From Alphaproteobacteria bacterium UBA2966 (lineage in GTDB: Bacteria; Pseudomonadota; Alphaproteobacteria; UBA2966): a DNA stretch of 48,043 nucleotides. Of this stretch, positions 42,907-48,043 are shown in pieces (positions within the stretch are counted from its first letter, which is position 1; the number at the start of each line of letters is the position of its first letter). The translations under genes and the position numbers were made by a program. The notes below the pieces were generated by a model, which saw nothing but the letters and a program-made list of their open reading frames with translations, was not told where the DNA came from and searched no databases. The stretch is from the NCBI GenBank assembly GCA_002348365.1, contig DEBC01000025.1:8474-56516 (forward strand), in the 5' to 3' direction.

Positions 42907-43317
42907 TTAGTCGCCCGCTACCAGGGCACTGCAGGTTCCAACGATTGCTTTCTCGCCATCGGCCCGCTCGATCCAGACGTCGCAAATCATGCGCACTCCG
43001 TCATCCTCGACTTCCGTGTCCGTTATGACCCCGCGGGCCGTCGCAAAGTCGTTGGACCACACCGGCCTGCGGAAGGTCAATGCGACCTTTCCCCCGACTA
43101 TCCATCCCTCTTCGAAGCAAGTGCGCATCATGCGAAAGATTAGTGCCGCAACCTGAGGTCCGACGGCGACGGCACGCGGCAGTCCCTCACGCTGAGCCGC
43201 GGCATCATCGTTGTGGATTGTCTTGACGTCTCCCATAGCGAACATTTCATTGCGGAAGCGGCGCGCAAAGACGGGTAGCTCGGCACCAACCGGCGTGTCT
43301 TTGGTGATAATCGCCAT
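42907..43317 (-). CDS. MaoC-like hydratase (C-terminal-type half)
   Basis: The 136-residue protein is a small hot-dog-fold domain: VFARRFRNEMFAMGDVKTIHNDDAAAQREG (His-Asp of the hydratase site), AVAVGPQVAALIFRMM and VALTFRRPVWSNDFATARG. MaoC domains add water to enoyl-CoA double bonds. It is paired with the preceding FAS1-like dehydratase-half gene (3-nt gap), like two-subunit mesaconyl-CoA or 3-hydroxyacyl-CoA hydratases. Confidence 0.82.
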   Translation of the reverse strand: MAIITKDTPVGAELPVFARRFRNEMFAMGDVKTIHNDDAAAQREGLPRAVAVGPQVAALIFRMMRTCFEEGWIVGGKVALTFRRPVWSNDFATARGVITDTEVEDDGVRMICDVWIERADGEKAIVGTCSALVAGD

Positions 43318-43320
43318 CGT

Positions 43321-43860
43321 TCAGATCTTTTCCTGCTTGAAGCCGCTATCCTCGCCTGCACCCGCTCGCGGCGTATCCCGTTTCAGTACATCGAGTGCGT
43401 GGACCCGGGTGGTTCGGAAAACGATATCTCCCTCTTCGTCCCGCCCCTCGGCCTCGTAGCTCATGAATTCACGCTCACGATCGATCCATTTGTCGAGGAT
43501 TCGGCCGGTGACAGTGATCGTTTCGCCGGGTCGGATCGGCTTCAGATTCTCGTAATCCCATTTGTAGAACACGCCACGTATGTTGTACGTGCGCGAAAGG
43601 AGCCAGCGTGGCGGACGGTATTGAATTTGCGGGGGCGCGATAACACCGTCCCACGGTCCAACCTCGGTGCCTTCTTGCTCCTCGAGGTCGAATGAGAACC
43701 AGGGGTGGAAATCCTCGTCTATGGAGCACTGCTTTTCGATATCTTCCTCGGTGATCACCCACTCGAGCGATCCAAGGTCTCTGCCGACTTCGATTTCGTC
43801 GTAGGTTGTCCGCTTGCCGTGCTCGTCAAATTCAACACGAGACTGCGTGCCTTCCGTCAT
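43321..43860 (-). CDS. FAS1-like MaoC N-terminal dehydratase subunit
   Basis: The 179-residue protein matches the N-terminal dehydratase domain of two-subunit MaoC enzymes: TYDEIEVGRDLGSLEWVITEED, IAPPQIQYRPPRW, RGVFYKWDYENLKPIRPGETITV and FMSYEAEGRDEEGDIVFRTTRVHA. Alone it may be inactive; with the 136-residue partner it would form a hydratase for a CoA thioester. The upstream CoA-transferase, which would make that thioester, is broken. Confidence 0.8.
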   Translation of the reverse strand: MTEGTQSRVEFDEHGKRTTYDEIEVGRDLGSLEWVITEEDIEKQCSIDEDFHPWFSFDLEEQEGTEVGPWDGVIAPPQIQYRPPRWLLSRTYNIRGVFYKWDYENLKPIRPGETITVTGRILDKWIDREREFMSYEAEGRDEEGDIVFRTTRVHALDVLKRDTPRAGAGEDSGFKQEKI

Positions 43861-43897
43861 ACGACACCTCTGTATCTGATCATTGCCCCGAAAGCGC

Positions 43898-45159
43898 CTA
43901 GCCGTCTTGTTCCGCCGAATTCAACACGGACTCCAGGGCTCCAATTTCCCGGTCGTCAAGCCCGAGCCAATCGCGCAGGACTTCTTCGTTATGCTAGCCC
44001 AGCACGGGTGGGGCCGTGGAATCGGCCTGGGGACCCGACATCTGCCATGGTGGACCGACGATGCGCAGCGGTCCTGAGACGGGATGATCGAGTTCCAGAA
44101 TTTGGCCGCGATGGCGAATTTGCGCATCGGCAACCGCTTCGGCGTAGTCTAGAACCGGTGCAAATGGCACGCGCTCGCCCTCCAATCTCTGCGACCAATC
44201 CGACATTGACCGGTCCCGAAACTGCGCCGACACGAGTTCGTTCAGAAGCTCCCGGTTCTCGGCGCGGAGGCGCATGGTGGCAAAGCGCGAGTCCTCGATC
44301 CAGTCCTCGCGCTGCAGCGCACGACAGAACGGCGCCCAGTGGCGCTGGCTGTTCACCTGCACCGTGAGCCAGTGACCATCTGACGTCAGGTAGACGTGCG
44401 ACGGCACGCGCATGGGATTCTCATTCCCAAGACGGCGGGCGGCCACGCCGTCGTGCAAGGCCTGGCTCATACGCGAGCCGAGCGCCGCCAGCAGGGACGC
44501 CTGCATGCTCACGTCGATGTAACGGCCCTCGCCATCACGCTGTACAGCGTACAGCGCTCCGAGAATGGCGTAGCTCGCCATCATGCCCGAAATCACGTCA
44601 CCCAGCGGCGCCCCGGCTTTCATCGGAGGTCCTTCAGGATCCCCAGTCACGCTCATCAGACCCGACATCGCCTGGACAAGGATGTCCAGCGCGGGCCTGC
44701 TGCTATAGGGGCCGGTCTGTCCAAATCCCGAAAGCGCGCAATACATCAATCGCAGGTTGAGGGGATGCAGGTCATCCCAGCCCATACCCAGACGCGCCGC
44801 CGTGCCCGGGGCGACGTTCTCCACCACGACATCGGCTTTGGCTGCCAGGCGCTGGGCAACAGCCGGCATGCTTCCTGCTTCAGATCGATGGTGATGCTCT
44901 TCTTCGAACGATTGTTCGCGTTGAACATGTCCTCATGGTCATCGCGCCCAGAATAGCGGCCGGCGGACCGCAAATCGTCGCCGACCCCCGGCCTTTCCAC
45001 CTTCACGACCTCCGCGCCGAGATCCGCCAGCATCGTTGTCCCGAACGGCCCCGCAATGACATGCGTCAGATCGAGCACCCGAATGCCCGAGAGAGGTGGC
45101 GCACCTTCTTCTCGTACCTTGCCGGCGCTTGCTGGATTGTTTTCAGTCTGAACCGTCAT
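43898..45159 (-). pseudogene. CoA-transferase family III (CaiB/Frc type) with frameshift and stop
   Basis: The N-terminal half (LSGIRVLDLTHVIAGPFGTTMLADLGAEVVKVE) runs to ITIDLKQEA, then loses frame at about 44870-44872, where one base is missing. The next frame resumes MPAVAQRLAAKADVVVENVAPG and continues through the catalytic Asp segment FGQTGPYSSRPALDILVQAMSG. A TAG at 43994-43996 follows PPVLG. The same frame then gives HNEEVLRDWLGLDDREI and ends at 43898. Homologues have Glu or Gln here, so the stop is a point mutation. Repaired length is about 420 residues. It heads the MaoC-HyuAB operon. Confidence 0.82.
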
Positions 45160-45174
45160 GACCGCTCAGATTAC

Positions 45175-45189
45175 CATGTAAGATACATG
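45175..45189. promoter_or_regulatory. Palindrome between divergent CoA-transferase and SDR genes
   Basis: CATGTA (45175-45180), AGA, TACATG (45184-45189) is a perfect inverted repeat in the 62-bp gap between the divergent start codons at 45159 and 45222. It is well placed to be an operator controlling both genes. Confidence 0.45.
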
Positions 45190-45221
45190 TCCGCTGCCAC
45201 ACAGAGAGGAGCCTGCCAGCC

Positions 45222-45989
45222 ATGGCTGATATGTCGGATCAGGTCGTTTTTATCACGGGAGCCACTTCAGGAATCGGGCGCGCTGTGGGACAGCGCTTTG
45301 CTGCGGACGGCGCTCGCGTGATCCTCAATGGAAGGCGCCGGGAGCGCCTTGAGGAGGTTCAGGCGGAAATTGGCGAGCGCTGCCACATTGCACCGTTCAA
45401 TGTCTCGGACCGAGGCGCCGTAGAGGACGCCTTCGCTTCGCTTCCCGCAGAGTTCTCCGAAATCAGTGTGCTCGTGAACAATGCCGGCAACGCACTCGGT
45501 GCCGACAAAGCCCAGGACGCCTCGCTCGATGACTGGGAGCAGATGGTCGACATCAACTGCAAAGGCGTCATGTACTGCACTCACGCGGCACTGCCGGGCA
45601 TGCTGGCACGCGACAAAGGCCACATCATCAACGTCGGTTCCTCGACGGCAAATCACAAGGGCCCGGCAGGTTCATCGGTCTACGCAGGTACGAAATCGTT
45701 CGTCCACTACTTCACCTACAACCTGCGCTCGGACCTGCTTGGAAGCCAGGTGCACGTCACCCTTCTCGTCCCGGGCAATGTCGAAACCGAATTTGCATAC
45801 GTGCAAATGCGGGACGAAGAAAAAGGCAAGATGCACTACACAGGGTTCGAGACCGTGAAACCGGCGGACATGGCGGAGGTCGTCCACGCGGTGGTTTCGC
45901 TGCCCCCCAACCTGAACGTCAATGAGATCGAAGTCATGCCGATCATGCAGGCATTCGGGCCGCGCCTGTTTCACAGGGAGGCGACCTGA
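45222..45989 (+). CDS. SDR-family oxidoreductase
   Basis: The 255-residue classical SDR has TGATSGIG at residues 12-19, LVNNAG (about 84-89), an active-site Ser before VYAGTKSF (YxxxK) and PGNVETEF. It resembles the NADP-dependent 3-hydroxy acid dehydrogenase (YdfG) group, which oxidises serine or 3-hydroxyisobutyrate-like substrates. Substrate is inferred only by similarity. It is divergent from the CoA-transferase pseudogene. Confidence 0.87.
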   Translation: MADMSDQVVFITGATSGIGRAVGQRFAADGARVILNGRRRERLEEVQAEIGERCHIAPFNVSDRGAVEDAFASLPAEFSEISVLVNNAGNALGADKAQDASLDDWEQMVDINCKGVMYCTHAALPGMLARDKGHIINVGSSTANHKGPAGSSVYAGTKSFVHYFTYNLRSDLLGSQVHVTLLVPGNVETEFAYVQMRDEEKGKMHYTGFETVKPADMAEVVHAVVSLPPNLNVNEIEVMPIMQAFGPRLFHREAT

Positions 45990-46009
45990 AGTATTGGGTC
46001 TGACCTGGG

Positions 46010-46831
46010 TTAACCGGCTCGCTTGAGTGCTAGTGGCGGGACGGGTCCGGTGACGATGTCGTTTTTGCCGCACTTGTCCCCGCCGCGCAGCAGGAACAAT
46101 GGCGCATTGGCGAGATCGAAGTCGTACTGATTGGACGGGCTTTCGACGGCATTCGCACGATCGTAGTGGGAGGTCGCCGGCATCACGCGCATGGCGAACC
46201 CGGCGCGACGCTTGCCCGACAGATTGGGCTGGGAACTGTGCACCAGGTAACTGTGGTGGATCGAAAACTGCCCTGACTGGAGCACGTTGTCGCGAGCCGT
46301 GGCGACATCGAAGTCCGCTTCGTCCACTTCGACATTCACGGCGAGATCCGTCCGCGGTGAGAACTCGAACGATAGTTCTCCCAGTTTGTGCGAGCCGGGA
46401 ATGTATCGCATGCAGCCGTTCTCGGGTGTCGAGTCGTCGACCACGATCCACACGGCCACCGACGCCAGAGGCCGCATTAGCCAGCCCGAAGTCCTGTCCT
46501 GATGCCAGGGAATCTCCAGTCCCGTCCGCGCCGGCTTACAGAAGGTACGGCTCGCCCACATGATGATATCGGGACCGATGATGCTTTCTACGGCATCGAG
46601 AATCTCGGGCCGATGACAGATCGACATGAATCCGTCACTGAGCGATGTGTCCTTCTGGCCCATCCAGGGCAGGTGCGGGCTGAACAGGAAATCGGGTGGA
46701 ATATGTGGGGTCTCGGCAATCGTCCGGTCAGTCAGGTCACGCAACTCATCCAAGAGGTCGTCCGGTAGCCGGTAGTCCGGTACGACCAGACCCTCGTCCT
46801 CGAAGCGTTGCTTTTCCTCAACCGTCAGCAT
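46010..46831 (-). CDS. Phytanoyl-CoA dioxygenase (PhyH) family protein (2)
   Basis: The 273-residue Fe(II)/2-oxoglutarate oxygenase starts LTVEEKQRFEDEGLVVPDYRL. The iron ligands are in EIPWHQDRTSGWLM (HxD) and the distal His lies in FSIHHSYLVHSSQPN, with the 2-oxoglutarate-binding Arg in SGKRRAGFAM. RYIPGSH is the usual family stretch. It shares only family-level similarity with the first PhyH gene at 26587, so they are not recent duplicates. Confidence 0.87.
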   Translation of the reverse strand: MLTVEEKQRFEDEGLVVPDYRLPDDLLDELRDLTDRTIAETPHIPPDFLFSPHLPWMGQKDTSLSDGFMSICHRPEILDAVESIIGPDIIMWASRTFCKPARTGLEIPWHQDRTSGWLMRPLASVAVWIVVDDSTPENGCMRYIPGSHKLGELSFEFSPRTDLAVNVEVDEADFDVATARDNVLQSGQFSIHHSYLVHSSQPNLSGKRRAGFAMRVMPATSHYDRANAVESPSNQYDFDLANAPLFLLRGGDKCGKNDIVTGPVPPLALKRAG

Positions 46832-46838
46832 TGGGGCA

Positions 46839-46882
46839 CCGTATTTCGCACCTCATGCTACCACGGGTCTGTTGCAATACGG
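46839..46882. promoter_or_regulatory. Inverted repeat upstream of the second PhyH gene
   Basis: CCGTATT (46839-46845) and AATACGG (46876-46882) are perfect inverted copies 30 bp apart in the 205-bp gap between the divergent PhyH and dihydropyrimidinase genes. The wide spacing makes it a weak operator candidate. Confidence 0.25.
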
Positions 46883-47036
46883 CATATTGAAGTCGATTCG
46901 CTCATTGGGGCGGTCCGGCCATCAAGATCGGCGAAACCTGCCGAGATCAGCCGACTCTCATCCCTGCCCGACACCGTGCCTGGCACTCGGATGGTACGGG
47001 GCGTAGTCTTACGTGGCTGAGATGGGGAGGACGGAT

Positions 47037-48043
47037 ATGGCGGAATTCGACCTAATTGTGCGTAGTGGCACCGTAGTTACCGCTTCGGACACGTGGATCT
47101 GCGATGTCGGGGTGAAGGACGGCAAGATCGCCGCACTCGGCCGCGCTTTGACAGGCGGGTCCGAAACCATCGACGCGACGGGCAAGAAACCATCGACGCG
47201 ACGGGCAAGTATGTATTGCCCGGAGGTATCGATTCCCATGTTCATATCGAACAGGATTCGCCGGAGACCGGCGCACGGCCCGGCACGGACTTTTACACGA
47301 CGACGGTTTCCGCGGCTTGCGGCGGCACCACCACGCTGATTCCCTTCGCGCGCCAGATCAAGGGCCGGTCGCTGCGCGAGGCGGTCGAGGAATACCGCCA
47401 GAAGCCGATCGGCAAAGCCGTCATCGACTACGCCTACCACCTGATCGTGGCCGACCCCACCGCCCAGGTGCTGGGTCAGGAGGTTCCTTCGCTGATCTAG
47501 GAGGGCTACACCTCGATCAAGGTCTACATGACCTACCAGGCGCTGATGCTCAGCGACTATCAGATCCTTGAGGTGATGTCGGTCGGTCGCCGACACGGCG
47601 CCATGATGATGATCCATGCCGAGAACGCGGACTGTATCGTCTGGTTAACGGAAAAACTGCTGGAAAGCGGGCGTGTGGCACCCAAATTCAAGGGAACCGC
47701 CCACCAGCCGCCGGTGGAGCGCGAAGCGGCCCATCGGGCAATCACCCTGGGCGAGATCGCGGACGTTCCCATCCTGATCGTACATGTGGCCACGGGCGAG
47801 GCTGCGGAGATGATCCGTTGGGCCCAAAGTCGCGGTCTCAAGGTGTTCGGCGAAACCTGTCCTCAGTATCTGTTCCTCAATGAGAACGATCTCGACAAAG
47901 ACGGGATGGAAGGCGCCAAGTGTATCTGCGCCCCACCACCAGGAACACCGGAAAACCAGGCAGCCCTATGGCACGCCATGGAAACCGGCGTGTTTGATGT
48001 CTATTCGTCCGACCACGCGGCGTTTCGCTATGACGATCCCAAG
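47037..48043 (+). pseudogene. Dihydropyrimidinase/D-hydantoinase, broken by duplication and stop (partial)
   Basis: A strong GGGGAGG precedes ATG 47037, and the protein starts AEFDLIVRSGTVVTASD. A 23-bp tandem duplication (47164-47209) shifts the frame; with one copy it reads ETIDATGKYVLPGGIDSHVH. The metal-site DSHVH (HxH) follows, then TAG at 47498-47500 after EVPSLI. Reading through gives EGYTSIKVYMTYQ with the carboxylated Lys, MIHAEN, VHVATG and SSDHAAF, all catalytic residues in one frame to the window edge. So two lesions disable an otherwise complete cyclic-amidohydrolase, which would open dihydropyrimidines or hydantoins. A link with HyuAB is possible. Confidence 0.85.
47164..47209 (+). 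repeat. 23-bp tandem duplication inside the dihydropyrimidinase gene
   Basis: The unit starting GAAACCATCGACGCGACG and ending GGCAA occurs at 47164-47186 and again at 47187-47209 with no mismatch. As 23 is not a multiple of 3, it shifts the frame from MAEFDL... to the frame that holds the metal-binding motifs. A slipped-strand event in replication is the likely origin, and the perfect match suggests a recent one. Confidence 0.9.

Noticed and set aside
1..48043. CRISPR array, tRNA, rRNA, IS element or prophage
   Set aside because: No regularly spaced repeats, cloverleaf-like stretches, transposase motifs or phage structural genes were seen in any gap or frame I examined.

Overview
The window is GC-rich (roughly 60% G+C by eye), densely coded bacterial chromosome. 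Gene content suggests a marine or host-associated alphaproteobacterium: a Mo-dependent formate dehydrogenase with its maturation genes, sulfopyruvate decarboxylase, several phytanoyl-CoA-type dioxygenases, luciferase-like monooxygenases, CoA-transferase/MaoC genes and a small zinc-finger protein of a type I associate with Rhodospirillales-like genomes. This placement is inference. I see no rRNA, tRNA, CRISPR array, IS element or prophage.

Layout. 1-4.6 kb is a molybdenum block: the end of a formate dehydrogenase alpha gene, then a minus-strand fdhD-mobA-modE-like-GNAT run, and a divergent moaA with a ModE-like palindrome directly before it. 4.7-7.1 kb holds NAD kinase and a three-gene secreted cassette (two Cys-containing proteins and a SCO1-like protein), two of whose genes are broken. 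7.1-10.6 kb has sulfopyruvate decarboxylase subunits, an AstE/aspartoacylase-type M14 enzyme, a broken TetR regulator and a Sel1-repeat protein. 10.8-15.6 kb has a YHS protein, a three-gene biotin-dependent carboxylase or decarboxylase operon (accB-accC-pycB type) and a TauE/SafE exporter. 15.6-22.6 kb holds an M20 peptidase, a broken bacterioferritin-like gene, a sugar isomerase-like protein, an orphan and a degraded AAA/TPR protein. 22.7-26.4 kb is a 2-oxoacid/acetoin dehydrogenase operon (E1alpha-E1beta-E2-NTF2-like). 26.6-36.6 kb is mainly plus-strand catabolic genes: PhyH dioxygenase, truncated TlpA, PRISE-type reductase, alpha/beta hydrolase, VOC protein, FAD monooxygenase, acyl-CoA dehydrogenase and two tandem LLM oxidoreductases. 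37-45 kb runs mostly on the minus strand: archaeal-type FBP aldolase/phosphatase, then a CoA-transferase-MaoC-MaoC-HyuA-HyuB-rhodanese operon. The window ends with an SDR, a second PhyH enzyme and a broken dihydropyrimidinase that runs off the edge.

The most striking property is the number of genes broken by small, separately readable lesions. Six in-frame stops (TAA x2, TGA x2, TAG x2) sit inside otherwise conserved reading frames. There are two +1 homopolymer shifts, one single-base shift, one 23-bp tandem duplication and two end-truncations. The rest of each protein still reads cleanly, so the decay looks recent, or some lesions are sequence errors. All three stop codons also end intact genes here, so a changed genetic code is unlikely. 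This is the signature I would expect of a genome entering reduction, for example in a symbiont, but the sequence alone cannot show that.
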